Positions 27,855 through 36,203 of a stretch of 64,000 nucleotides of DNA are shown here, piece by piece. The first letter of the stretch is position 1. Each line of letters begins with the position of its first letter. Source of the DNA: CAIXPS01 sp034430115 (lineage in GTDB: Bacteria; Chloroflexota; Anaerolineae; J036; Brachytrichaceae); assembly GCA_034430115.1 (NCBI GenBank), contig DAOUFG010000017.1, positions 1 through 64,000 on the forward strand, in the 5' to 3' direction. Under the pieces are notes generated by a model. The model worked only from the letters and a program-made list of their open reading frames with translations. It was not told the origin of the DNA and ran no database searches. Both the position numbers and the translations under genes were made by a program.

Positions 27855-28208
27855 TCAGGCATCTAATTCATCAAGGTCAATGTCATCATCCACCGCAAAG
27901 GAGAACGGAGCGGCCCTGCTTTCCCGTACCTGAATCGTTACACGCTTTATACTAAGAGCTTGCAGGTCAAAGGTTTCCGGTATCTCCATCTCAACATCGT
28001 TGGCCTCATTAGCAAACTGCTCCAATTTGGCTCGCAATGGTTCCAATCCCCGCTCAAGACGCCGAATATCATCATTCATTGAAGTTTCAGCCAATTCCAT
28101 ATACGTCGCTTTATGGGATGACGACTTATGGATCACTCTCTTTGCAGATGTGGGCAACAGATATGCCCCTACAGAAGCCCCAAAGTCAGTCTCTGTCACC
28201 AGAGTCAT
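27855..28208 (-). CDS. Small acidic coiled-coil hypothetical protein (cassette gene 2)
   Basis: 117 residues. A perfect AAGGAGG lies 9 nt before ATG 28208, and the gene overlaps the end of the TIGR04255-like gene by 23 nt, so translation is coupled. Residues about 40-70 (AETSMNDDIRRLERGLEPLRAKLEQFANEAN) form a short coiled coil; the C-terminus is strongly acidic (DDDIDLDELDA). No known domain recognised. Size and charge suit an adaptor or inhibitor of its partners, which is inference. Confidence 0.75.
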   Translation of the reverse strand: MTLVTETDFGASVGAYLLPTSAKRVIHKSSSHKATYMELAETSMNDDIRRLERGLEPLRAKLEQFANEANDVEMEIPETFDLQALSIKRVTIQVRESRAAPFSFAVDDDIDLDELDA

Positions 28209-28953
28209 CGCGAATTACCTCCTTGAAAAACACCCTTGCCTTGGGAGTAATGCTCGCTTCAAAGGCTGCCTCAAGATTATCATGCGCCTGCTCCACCCAC
28301 TCTAAAGCAGTGTCTGTATCGAAAAGCTCCTCTCCATGCGATTGAAAATTCAGGTCAAGGAGAAACACTGTATTTGCATCTTGTGACTCTTTTAACGAGC
28401 CTGTTTGTAATACCAATGAGCCGCCCAGCCTATCATAAGGGACCTCCACTCGCTGCGCCCAAGAGCTAAAGACTTGCGGAATCTCATTTGGGATGCGCGG
28501 AGCAGTTAAAAGGTAATCGTCAATTTCGACAGATGAATAAGGGAATTCTATTTTATTGATGTAGCGCAAACCGATGCGTTGAATCCCTTGCGGTTGCACA
28601 ATGTCACAGTAAGTCGCCAGACAACGCTTGATATCAACTTTAAAATTCGCCCAACCGGAATAGGGTCTGAGATGATTGATGACCAGTAAATCGGGACCCA
28701 CCTGCATGAGCGCATGTTCATCCGCGCGCAAAAATTGCATGCGCGCCATGCCACCTTTGATGTTCTGGGTAATTTCTTCCCGCTCTGCACGAAGCTCTAC
28801 CTGCAATACATTCTGTTGGCTCTTCTTTGGGAAATCCCCTTTAACCTTGTCGTACAGCAGGCCCGGGATTGTCCAATCCCATGGTTGGCCTGGTGAAAAG
28901 TAGAACTCACAGAGTACTTCTGCAATTGGCGGAGCGTCATATTGCCGAGCCAT
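28186..28953 (-). CDS. TIGR04255-like family protein (cassette gene 1)
   Basis: 255 residues. The N-terminal DAPPIAEVLCEFYFSPGQPWDWTIPGLLYDKVK and the central QRIGLRYINKIEFP and LLVINHLRPYSGW match the sporadically distributed TIGR04255 family, whose function is not known. The protein is soluble and mixed alpha/beta. GGGGAAG precedes the ATG. It opens a three-gene unit with overlapping or closely spaced genes. The family name is assigned from memory of its motifs, with good but not complete certainty. Confidence 0.75.
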   Translation of the reverse strand: MARQYDAPPIAEVLCEFYFSPGQPWDWTIPGLLYDKVKGDFPKKSQQNVLQVELRAEREEITQNIKGGMARMQFLRADEHALMQVGPDLLVINHLRPYSGWANFKVDIKRCLATYCDIVQPQGIQRIGLRYINKIEFPYSSVEIDDYLLTAPRIPNEIPQVFSSWAQRVEVPYDRLGGSLVLQTGSLKESQDANTVFLLDLNFQSHGEELFDTDTALEWVEQAHDNLEAAFEASITPKARVFFKEVIRDDSGDRD

Positions 28954-29020
28954 ATTCTTCCCCTAATATTACGATGATTGTAAAGCCTAATATAAGAATA
29001 ACATTGAAGAACATCGCTAA

Positions 29021-29040
29021 GCGCAAGCTAAAGCTTGCGC
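29021..29040. repeat. Perfect palindrome GCGCAAGCT-AA-AGCTTGCGC
   Basis: A 9-bp perfect inverted repeat with a 2-nt centre in the 135-bp gap between the cassette and the SDR gene. It may serve as a terminator for the minus-strand SDR transcript or be another dispersed repeat. Confidence 0.6.
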
Positions 29041-29088
29041 CTACCCACTTCGCCCTTATGATGTGTGTTCGATTCGTGGATCAGAGCA

Positions 29089-29844
29089 TCAGAACCCGAT
29101 GCTGGCGCCGCCGTCCACCGGCAGAATGACGCCCGTGATGAACTTGGCCGCCGGCGAAGACAGGAACACCGCCGCCTCGCCGACGTCTTCAGGGTCGCCG
29201 ATGCGCGCCATCGGCGTGCGACTGACGATGCGCTGCTTGCGCGCCGGGTCGCCCTCGAAGGCCTTACGGGTCATCGCGCTGTCGATCCAGCCCGGCGCAA
29301 TCGCGTTCACGCGCACGTTGTGCGGCGAAAACTCCACCGCCAGCAACCGCGTGAGCCCCAGCAGCGCCGACTTGGCCGCGCCATAGGCGCTCACCCCCGG
29401 CACACCAAACAACGCCGTCATGGAAACGATCATGATGATGGAGCCGCGCTCGCGCGCCACCATGCGCCGCCCGCATTCGCGACTGAGCGCGAACGAGCCG
29501 AACAGATGCGTCTGCACGATCTGTTGCAAGTCCGCGTCGGTGGTGCTCACGGCGGGGCTCTTTTTATTGATCCCGGCGTTGTTGATCAGAATATCCAGCG
29601 CGCCATAGCGCTCTTCTATCTGCGCCACCAACGCGGGAATGGAAGACAAATCGGTCACGTCGTGCTGGATATAAGCCGCCTGTTCGCCCATCTCGGCACA
29701 GGCCTGCTTCAGCGGTTCTTCGCGGCGCCCGGTGATCACCACGCGCGCGCCGGCCCGTACCAATGACTTGCTCATCGCCAGCCCCAGCCCTGTGCCGCCA
29801 CCGGTCACCAAGGCCAGATTGTTATCGAGACGGAAAGGATGCAT
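29089..29844 (-). CDS. Short-chain dehydrogenase/reductase
   Basis: 251 residues, a classical SDR. Cofactor motif TGGGTGLG (14-21 region), structural NNAG, active-site Ser in IMIVSMTALFG and YGAAK (Tyr-X-X-X-Lys) are all present, and the C-terminal LPVDGGASIGF is typical. It resembles gluconate 5-dehydrogenase and 3-oxoacyl-ACP-reductase-like SDRs, and the ITGRREEP stretch after the second strand suggests NADP preference. Single gene, divergent from the glycosidase-like gene at 30021. A sugar-acid or polyol substrate would fit the neighbourhood. Confidence 0.9.
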   Translation of the reverse strand: MHPFRLDNNLALVTGGGTGLGLAMSKSLVRAGARVVITGRREEPLKQACAEMGEQAAYIQHDVTDLSSIPALVAQIEERYGALDILINNAGINKKSPAVSTTDADLQQIVQTHLFGSFALSRECGRRMVARERGSIIMIVSMTALFGVPGVSAYGAAKSALLGLTRLLAVEFSPHNVRVNAIAPGWIDSAMTRKAFEGDPARKQRIVSRTPMARIGDPEDVGEAAVFLSSPAAKFITGVILPVDGGASIGF

Positions 29845-29845
29845 A

Positions 29846-30010
29846 GGATTTACGATTTTAGATTGACGATTTTGATTGATTGTAAGTCGTACTGGGCAAA
29901 TAGACAGCGCGCATGCAGGCGATTCATGTCTCGTTCTTTGCGACTTCGTGGTTGATGACTACAATGACTGTGTCCGCAGATCGTCAATCGTCAATCAACA
30001 ATCGTAAGTT
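29846..30010. repeat. Inverted pair of TTTACGATTTTAGATTGACGATT repeats
   Basis: One copy (29846-29880) shares its first 19 nt with 13563. A second copy in the opposite orientation (about 29979-30008, GATCGTCAATCGTCAATCAA...) faces it across the divergent SDR/glycosidase-like intergenic region, where both promoters must also lie. Confidence 0.55.
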
Positions 30011-30020
30011 ATCAATTCCT

Positions 30021-31265
30021 ATGACTACTAAAACTATTCTTGATGTCGATCAGTTCCCGATCGTTGGTTGGGCAGGGCCATCGGGCGAGATGTTGCGCCC
30101 CGATGTGATGCGTGGGATGGCCGAAGCCGTGTTCACCGTCAGCCACTCCGGGGTGAGCGGCGGGGTGAACGAGCTGCGCAAGGCGCTGGACGTCGCGGCA
30201 GAAGGCGGGGTGAAGCTGCTCATCGTTCACAATGCCTGGCATGTGAGCGACAACTATCAGTTGGACGACGAGCGTAAAGCGGAGGTGCGCTCGCTGGTGG
30301 AGGCTATTCGCGATCACCCGGCGCTATATGGGTATCATCTGCGCGACGAGCCGCGCTACCATATGTTGCCCGTGCTGGCCGACGTGTATGCCTACATGCG
30401 CGAGCTCGATGGCTATCACGCGCTCTACATCAATCACTTCCCGCCCATCGAAGGCTGGGGCGCGCCAACGGCCGAGGCTTTCTGGCGGCGTTATATCGAA
30501 ACCGCGCATCCACAATTCCTGAGCTACGACCACTATGCCATCACCATCGCCACCGCCGACGAGCTGCGCACGCACGCCGGAGAACCGAACGTCTTCCCAG
30601 GCGAGAAGATCATCATCAAGCCCGATTACTTCGACTGCCTGGAACAACTGCGCCAGTTGTCGCTGGCCTATCATCTGCCGTTTTGGGCCTTCTCGTGCAG
30701 CGTGCGGCACGGGCCCTACCCCACGCCCACCGAAGGGCATATCCGCTGGCAAATGATGAACAACCTGGCCTATGGCGCACTGGGGCTGCAATACTTCACC
30801 TACGCACATGATTCAGCGATGGTGCGGCCCGACGGCAGCACCACGTCCACCTGGGAAATCGCCCGGCGGGTTAACCATAACGTGCATCAACTTGCCCCGC
30901 TCATGCGCAGTCTACGCAACATTGGCACCTTCCACACCGGACCATTATGGAGCAATACCCGCCATCTGCACCGCAGCCATCTGCAACCCCTGGTGGAGTG
31001 TGAAGGTGACGCCGTGACGATTGGCTTCTTCCTGGACGTTGACGAACGGCTTTACCTGTTGGTGGTAAACGGCAGCCCAGTAGATTGGTCACGTGTCACA
31101 TTGAAAGTCAATGTAGACAACGAAAAGCTTTATGTCTTTGACTATGGTGACGGTGTTTTCCGCGAGCTTTGGCCGCCAGACCCTCATAGCCAAATGATCA
31201 CCCTGGCCCCAGGCGAAGGGCGACTATTCAAAGTGGGCGGCGAAGGTCAGAGCCAAAATTATTAA
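30021..31265 (+). CDS. Glycoside-hydrolase-like TIM-barrel protein
   Basis: 414 residues from ATG 30021 (MTTKTILDVDQFPIVGWAGPSG). The upstream in-frame part overlaps a repeat and is discarded; no clear ribosome-binding site is seen. A TIM barrel of the beta-galactosidase/GH42-like kind is suggested by YGYHLRDEP (an Asp-Glu-Pro at a strand end, near residue 110), SYDHYA, FWAFSCSVRH and GALGLQYFTY, followed by a C-terminal beta domain (VTIGFFLDVDERLYLLVVNGS). The exact GH family is not recognised. A glycosidase role is inferred from fold and acidic residues. Confidence 0.75.
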   Translation: MTTKTILDVDQFPIVGWAGPSGEMLRPDVMRGMAEAVFTVSHSGVSGGVNELRKALDVAAEGGVKLLIVHNAWHVSDNYQLDDERKAEVRSLVEAIRDHPALYGYHLRDEPRYHMLPVLADVYAYMRELDGYHALYINHFPPIEGWGAPTAEAFWRRYIETAHPQFLSYDHYAITIATADELRTHAGEPNVFPGEKIIIKPDYFDCLEQLRQLSLAYHLPFWAFSCSVRHGPYPTPTEGHIRWQMMNNLAYGALGLQYFTYAHDSAMVRPDGSTTSTWEIARRVNHNVHQLAPLMRSLRNIGTFHTGPLWSNTRHLHRSHLQPLVECEGDAVTIGFFLDVDERLYLLVVNGSPVDWSRVTLKVNVDNEKLYVFDYGDGVFRELWPPDPHSQMITLAPGEGRLFKVGGEGQSQNY

Positions 31266-31298
31266 AGCAAGCGACATTTCGCTGAACGACACAGATAT

Positions 31299-31333
31299 AG
31301 AGGGACTTATCTGCTTAAGAGATAAGTCCCTCT
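31299..31333 (+). terminator. Hairpin after the glycosidase-like gene
   Basis: A perfect 13-bp stem AGAGGGACTTATC (31299-31311) / GATAAGTCCCTCT (31321-31333), 34 bp after the stop. It is followed by TGTCATC, with no proper T-run. Confidence 0.6.
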
Positions 31334-31447
31334 TGTCATCATGCATCCCCAAAACACCTGGTTTTGCGCCAATTAGAGGGCTATGTAGAGGATTGTCCAG
31401 GCATTGCCTAGCGATTGAGTGACAACAATCCAGAACAGTTGTTCCAC

Positions 31448-31490
31448 TTATCACAGACAAATCCAAAGTTGCCCCAAGTTATCACAGACA
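31448..31490. repeat. Direct repeat TTATCACAGACA, 31 bp apart
   Basis: Two identical 12-mers at 31448-31459 and 31479-31490 are spaced 31 bp (about three helical turns), 100-140 bp upstream of the promoter of the ATP-grasp operon. They could be binding sites for a regulator. The flanking 31266-31670 region is AT-rich and otherwise holds only hairpins and the promoter. Confidence 0.5.
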
Positions 31491-31502
31491 TAGCTATAAA
31501 AC

Positions 31503-31535
31503 AGCGCGCAGTAGCGAATTATGCTATCGCGCGCT
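31503..31535 (+). terminator. Terminator-like hairpin
   Basis: AGCGCGC (31503) pairs with GCGCGCT (31535) around an inner GTAGC/GCTAT stem, followed by ATTCTTTT. It would stop read-through into the ATP-grasp operon. Confidence 0.55.
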
Positions 31536-31589
31536 ATTCTTTTAACATTGTTAATAGGAAACTTTAAGCTAGGAAAATGCAAGCACTCC

Positions 31590-31617
31590 TTGACAATAAT
31601 CCACACAACCATAAAAT
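31590..31617 (+). promoter_or_regulatory. Sigma70-type promoter of the ATP-grasp operon
   Basis: TTGACA (31590-31595) and TAAAAT (31612-31617) with a 16-nt spacer, leaving a leader of about 45 nt before the first ATP-grasp gene. Confidence 0.65.
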
Positions 31618-31670
31618 CATGCGTTGAAATAAGAGCATAATCTTATTTTAAACGTCCAGTTGGAGATTAA

Positions 31671-32804
31671 TTGTTAGATATGACTGGCAAATCTACCAAA
31701 GGCGTGGGGATGAATGGTACCCACGTTGTAGAGACATCATCAGACCAGGAGACTGCATCTGACTCGCTTGAGCCTCCCATACGTTGGCACAATGCGACTG
31801 CCACGCTGCGGATTGCTCTTCTCGTAAACCTCGCTCGCAATGCCCCCCCTGTTCATAACGACGCCCCACCCGATATTTTGGCCGAACTAGATGCCGACAA
31901 AAATGTTGAGGCGTATGCGGCGGCGATGCGGGCCCGGCAACACACGGTGCTCATTCAAGAAGGGAATATTTATCTGCCGGATTGGCTAAGAGAAACGCAA
32001 CCCGACATTTGTTTCAATACCTGTGAGGGTTTTAGCGGTGAAAGCCGCGAAGCACAGGTGCCGGCATTGCTTGAGATGGTCGGCGTGCCGTATACCGGTC
32101 CAACACCATTGGCAGCGGCTATTACGCACGATAAGCCGACGACGCAACGCATTTTAAATAGTTATGGTCTACCTGTGCCCCAATTCCAGGAGTTCATCTC
32201 CCCGAACGATGCGCTACGAGCGGATATGAAGTTCCCGTTGTTTATCAAGCCATCGCACGAAGGCACCGGCATGGGCATTCACAACGATAGCATTGCGCGC
32301 GACGAGAAGCACCTGCGGGAACAGGTAGCTTACATCATCGAAACCTATCGCCAACCGGCGATGGTCGAGACCTACATTGAAGGCAAGGACATCACCTGTG
32401 GCCTGGTAGGCAACGGGGATGATGTGCACTTCTTCCCCATCACTGAGGTGGATTTCAGCGGTTACCCTGCCGGGTTGGCGCCGATTTACGGCGTCCAGCA
32501 GAAGGTTGACTACGCAGATTATTACAAGAATAAGTGCCCTGCTCCGCTTGGCGAGCAACTTTCCGAACAAATCAGACAATTGACATTGAAGGTCTTTCAG
32601 GTCACGGGCTGTCGTGATTTTGCGCGGGTGGATTTCCGCCTGACCGACGACAATCAGCCCTACATCCTGGAGATCAACGGCCTACCGGGCATCACCCCGT
32701 CCAGCGATCTCACCCTGATGGCGCAGGTCGAAGGGTGGACGCATGCGGACCTGGTCTGCGCGGTATTAGACGCCGGGTTGAAACGATACGGATTATTGCA
32801 CTGA
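31671..32804 (+). CDS. D-Ala-D-Ala-ligase-like ATP-grasp ligase A
   Basis: 377 residues from TTG 31671 (GGAG 5 nt upstream); an ATG at 31680 is the alternative. The Ddl-type layout is clear: an N-terminal Rossmann-like region ending PDICFNTCEGFSGESREAQVPALLE, then GVPYTGPTPLAAAITHDKPTTQRIL, the ATP-grasp lysine segment FPLFIKPSHEGTGMGIH, and the Mg-binding end RVDFRL...YILEINGLPGITPSSD. True Ddl has LHG where this has NTCEG. Such enzymes join two amino acids or a carboxylate and an amine with ATP. Housekeeping Ddl is unlikely given the paralogues; the product is unknown. Confidence 0.85.
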   Translation: MLDMTGKSTKGVGMNGTHVVETSSDQETASDSLEPPIRWHNATATLRIALLVNLARNAPPVHNDAPPDILAELDADKNVEAYAAAMRARQHTVLIQEGNIYLPDWLRETQPDICFNTCEGFSGESREAQVPALLEMVGVPYTGPTPLAAAITHDKPTTQRILNSYGLPVPQFQEFISPNDALRADMKFPLFIKPSHEGTGMGIHNDSIARDEKHLREQVAYIIETYRQPAMVETYIEGKDITCGLVGNGDDVHFFPITEVDFSGYPAGLAPIYGVQQKVDYADYYKNKCPAPLGEQLSEQIRQLTLKVFQVTGCRDFARVDFRLTDDNQPYILEINGLPGITPSSDLTLMAQVEGWTHADLVCAVLDAGLKRYGLLH

Positions 32805-32852
32805 CCGGTAAACGACTTGATATTGCGCAGCCGTTTACCAACAACCATTTGT

Positions 32853-33917
32853 ATGTATACCAAACTTCCGGTCGTTCTGCTTTACGGTTTAGACGAGACG
32901 TGCCAGCCCTGGGATGTGGAGGCAACCACGTCGCTCGTCAAATCGGCTTACGAAGCTTTGCGCTCACACGGCTGGCATGTGGAAACGGTCAAGCTCTCGC
33001 ACGACCTGACCACGCCATTGAAGCCGTATGACCCGCATGAATGGATCGTGTTGAACTTGTGTGAAGGGTCGCCTTCACAAGATTATTACTATGCGCGCGT
33101 GGCGCGCATGTTGAGCGCCTACAACTATACCTACACCGGTTCCGACTATCACTGCCTGGACCGCACGCAGTTCAAGGCGCAGATGAAGAAACTGATGGAA
33201 GACTACGACGTGCCAACGCCGGCATGGGGCATCTTCAGCGCCGCCGACGACATCACGTTCGACATCTTCCCGGCAATCGTGAAGCCTGCCAGCGAGCATT
33301 GCTCCTTCGGCATCACGCGTGACTCGGTGGTGATGTCGGTGGAAGAGACGCGCGAGCAGGTAGCGCGCATCGAACGCGATCACGACTGCCCGGCGCTGGT
33401 AGAGGAATTCCTTGATAGCCCCGAATACAACGTGACGGTATGGGGCAATGACAGTGAGATGGCCGAGGATGTGTCGGTCGTGGGCATTTCGACCATGGTG
33501 TACGACGCGTTCAGCGACATACACGACCGGCTGTGCACCTTTGAAGCCAAATGGGACCCCGCCTCGGCGGCCTACCAAATGATTCCGGCCATCTGCCCGG
33601 CGCCCGTCACGCCGGCGCTAAAGGCGGCGCTGGAACGCGTGGCGATTGACGCTTACCGCGCAGCCGGATGCAGAGACTATGGCCGAGTGGACATTCGACT
33701 GAACCAGGGCCGGCCAATGGCGCTGGACATCAATGCCAATTGCGACGTCAGCCCCGAAGGCGGCTTCGCGAATGCAGCGCGGTCGCAAGGGCTCACGTAT
33801 GCCGACACGATCGAGCAATTGGTGCTCTTCGCGATGCGGCGTCACACAAGTGCTTACGTGCCCGTGACCGATTGGCACATCGCCAGGCCGATTTCGGTGC
33901 CGGCGGTCGCTAGATAG
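32853..33917 (+). CDS. D-Ala-D-Ala-ligase-like ATP-grasp ligase B
   Basis: 354 residues from ATG 32853; an in-frame TTG at 32817 adds 12 residues, and neither start has a good ribosome-binding site. The motif order equals that of ligases A and C: HEWIVLNLCEGSPSQDYYY, YTYTGSDYHCLDRTQFK, FPAIVKPASEHCSFGITRD, GCRDYGRVDIRL and LDINANCDVSPEGGF. The metal site reads D-I-N rather than the usual E-x-N. B and C share the VKPxSxHCSxGxTRD glycine loop, so they form one subgroup. It lies 48 bp after ligase A. Confidence 0.85.
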   Translation: MYTKLPVVLLYGLDETCQPWDVEATTSLVKSAYEALRSHGWHVETVKLSHDLTTPLKPYDPHEWIVLNLCEGSPSQDYYYARVARMLSAYNYTYTGSDYHCLDRTQFKAQMKKLMEDYDVPTPAWGIFSAADDITFDIFPAIVKPASEHCSFGITRDSVVMSVEETREQVARIERDHDCPALVEEFLDSPEYNVTVWGNDSEMAEDVSVVGISTMVYDAFSDIHDRLCTFEAKWDPASAAYQMIPAICPAPVTPALKAALERVAIDAYRAAGCRDYGRVDIRLNQGRPMALDINANCDVSPEGGFANAARSQGLTYADTIEQLVLFAMRRHTSAYVPVTDWHIARPISVPAVAR

Positions 33918-33920
33918 TGT

Positions 33921-34457
33921 ATGGACGAGAGCAGGATGAACACAGTGACACAACACAATGAACACACTGCGGTGCTGTGCGTGCTTCCTTCGACGCTGGA
34001 AGACCGCCGCGGCATCTATGACATCCTGCTCCACTCCGGCGTATTCGGCCGCAGCGATGCGGAGTGCGTCGACGAGATGTTTGGTGAGGCATTCACCAAA
34101 CCAAGCGATGACAACTATCAATTTATATCGTGTTGGGAGGGTTCCGAACTGGTGGGCTTTGCCTGCTACGGACGTGAAGCACTGACGCAAGGCACATGGG
34201 ATTTATTTTGGATCTGTGTGTCGGGCGCAGCACGCCGTAAGGGCGTGGCGCGCACTTTGCTGAGCGAAGTGCAACGCTGCGCGGAGCAGGAACACGTGCG
34301 CTTGATCGTGATTTACACCTCCTCAACTGAGAAGTACACCGCTGCGCGCAGGCTTTATGAAACGCAAGCTTTCAGGCGGACAGCGGTTATCCCAGATTAT
34401 TACGCCACAGGCGACGACCTTTACATCTACACAAAATACTTACCGGGGAAGGAGTGA
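33921..34457 (+). CDS. GNAT N-acetyltransferase in the ATP-grasp operon
   Basis: 178 residues. A standard GNAT core: WEGSELVGFACYGREAL, WDLFWICVSGAARRKGVARTLLSEVQ (acetyl-CoA loop RRKGVA) and the final LYETQAFRRTAVIPDYY. It begins 3 bp after ligase B and ends 2 bp before ligase C, so it belongs to the same transcript. It would N-acetylate the amine substrate or product of the ligases; this is inferred from context only. Confidence 0.85.
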   Translation: MDESRMNTVTQHNEHTAVLCVLPSTLEDRRGIYDILLHSGVFGRSDAECVDEMFGEAFTKPSDDNYQFISCWEGSELVGFACYGREALTQGTWDLFWICVSGAARRKGVARTLLSEVQRCAEQEHVRLIVIYTSSTEKYTAARRLYETQAFRRTAVIPDYYATGDDLYIYTKYLPGKE

Positions 34458-34459
34458 TC

Positions 34460-35539
34460 ATGCAAGTGCTGAAGAAGAAGCAGCGAGTACCTGTTATCCT
34501 GTTGATTAACCACTACAAGTCGTGGGCACAGGCAGAAATAGACGACAGCCGCAAACAAACGGCCAATATGGTGAGAAGCCTGGAGCAAGTCGGTCACACT
34601 GTGCGCGTGGCCGATTTCTGGCGCGACGTACACCCCGTTTTGCAGGGTTATGACCCGGCGGAATGGATCATCTTCAACTGGTGTGAAGGCGTGGAAGGCG
34701 AAGTGGGCGGCGACGCGCGCATTTGCCACGAGCTGGATCAAATGGGCTTCGCCTACACAGGGAATGCGCCCAGTTCGCTGCGGCTCTCGGTGGAAAAGGG
34801 GCGCGCGAAGAAGGTATTGCAGCGTTGGGGAATTCCGACGCCCGCCGGGCGCGAGGTGAAATCCGCCAACGATCTAACGAGCTGGGAACACTTCCCCGCA
34901 ATCGTCAAACCCGTCAGCCAGCATTGCTCGGTCGGCGTGACGCGTGATGCCGTGGTTCACGACCTGGATGCTCTGCGCAAACGGGTGGCCTACGTGAACG
35001 AGACGCTGCAAGAAGCAGCGGTGGTGGAGCAGTTCGTGGTTGGGCGTGAAATCAACGTTGGCATTTGGGGCAATGGCCGCCCGCGCATCTTGCCGCTGCG
35101 CGAGATCGACTTCTCACGCATCAATAACCCGATGCACCAACTGGTCACCTGGGATAGCAAGTGGATGCCCGATAGCAGCGACTGGCAATCCATGCCGGTC
35201 ATCACCGACGTGAAGGTATCCCCGCTCCTGCGCGCGCAAATCGAGGAAATCGTCTTGCGCACCTATCGCGTCTTCGAATGTCGCGACTATGCGCGCGTGG
35301 ACCTGCGCGTCGATGCGCACGAGCAACCCTATGTGGTGGACGTGAACCCCAACCCCGACATCACCGCCGACGGCGGGTTCATCGGCGCGTGCAACACCGC
35401 CGGCTATAGCTACGGCGAAGCGATCAGCAACATCATTCAGATGGCCGTGGCACGCCGCAACCGGCGCCAGGCGCTCTTCAACACGCTGCAACAGCGCAAA
35501 GAGCAGCAAGCCACATTACTGGCCGCGCAGCAAGCGTAA
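34460..35539 (+). CDS. D-Ala-D-Ala-ligase-like ATP-grasp ligase C
   Basis: 359 residues from ATG 34460, with AAGGAG 5 nt upstream. Motifs: AEWIIFNWCEGVEGEVGGD, FAYTGNAPSSLRLSVEKG, FPAIVKPVSQHCSVGVTRD, VVEQFVVGREINVG, ECRDYARVDLRVD and VVDVNPNPDITADGGF. It is a close paralogue of ligase B. A charged Gln/Arg-rich helix ends the protein. Last gene of the ligase operon, convergent with an Lrp/AsnC regulator. Confidence 0.85.
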   Translation: MQVLKKKQRVPVILLINHYKSWAQAEIDDSRKQTANMVRSLEQVGHTVRVADFWRDVHPVLQGYDPAEWIIFNWCEGVEGEVGGDARICHELDQMGFAYTGNAPSSLRLSVEKGRAKKVLQRWGIPTPAGREVKSANDLTSWEHFPAIVKPVSQHCSVGVTRDAVVHDLDALRKRVAYVNETLQEAAVVEQFVVGREINVGIWGNGRPRILPLREIDFSRINNPMHQLVTWDSKWMPDSSDWQSMPVITDVKVSPLLRAQIEEIVLRTYRVFECRDYARVDLRVDAHEQPYVVDVNPNPDITADGGFIGACNTAGYSYGEAISNIIQMAVARRNRRQALFNTLQQRKEQQATLLAAQQA

Positions 35540-35603
35540 TCCGACCTTCTTCAGCACTCATATCTGGCAGAGGTGATCGGTACGTCACCTTTGCCGGATG
35601 CCC

Positions 35604-36083
35604 CTATTTTTGTTCCTCATCTTCCGGGGCGTGTTCAATCGTGCGCCGCGTCACCGCCGACGAAAGCACCAGCGTGGTCGTCGTTTCGCCATAGGGCTGC
35701 AATTGATTGATCAGCGCCTCCAGATGCGTGATGGAACGCACCATCACCTTCAGATAGAACGAATCATTCCCCGTGACGCGATGGCCTTCCAGCACTTCGG
35801 GCATCCCCTGGACGGCTTCCGCGCAGCGATTAAACATCGCATTATTCGAACCAATCCGAATGATTGCCAGGATTGGATAACCCACCCTGGATGGGCTCAC
35901 TTCCGCATGGTAGCCGACGATGATACCTGCCTCCTCCATTTTGCGCACGCGCTCGGCCACCGCCGGTGCTGATAGGCCCACCTTGCGGCCAAGCTCACTA
36001 AATGAAAGGCGCGCATCCTCCTGTAACAAACGTAAAATCGCCCACCCCGTATGATCAAGCAGACTGTTGGTTTCGAAGGTCAT
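35604..36083 (-). CDS. Lrp/AsnC-family transcriptional regulator
   Basis: 159 residues, full length. N-terminal winged helix-turn-helix: LLDHTGWAILRLLQEDARLSFSELGRKVGLSAPAVAERVRKMEEAGIIVGY. C-terminal RAM domain: YPILAIIRIG, then VLEGHRVTGNDSFYLKVMV, with the amino-acid effector pocket residues G-x-D region intact. These proteins sense amino acids. It lies between the ATP-grasp operon and the small peptide gene, and is a good candidate regulator of either; target sites were not identified. Confidence 0.92.
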   Translation of the reverse strand: MTFETNSLLDHTGWAILRLLQEDARLSFSELGRKVGLSAPAVAERVRKMEEAGIIVGYHAEVSPSRVGYPILAIIRIGSNNAMFNRCAEAVQGMPEVLEGHRVTGNDSFYLKVMVRSITHLEALINQLQPYGETTTTLVLSSAVTRRTIEHAPEDEEQK

Positions 36084-36203
36084 TGGTGCTTTTTATTTTA
36101 CGACTACAAGTTTATAGCCCTTTATACCTTGCATTGCCACTTCCCCGCAAGCGAGCGTCGCCGTAGAATGTTGTCAACGATTCGACAAGATTTGGAGGAT
36201 GTT

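Noticed and set aside
31224..31466. 81-codon minus ORF in the gap before the ATP-grasp operon
   Set aside because: It overlaps the 3' end of the glycosidase-like gene and shows no ribosome-binding site or recognisable family.
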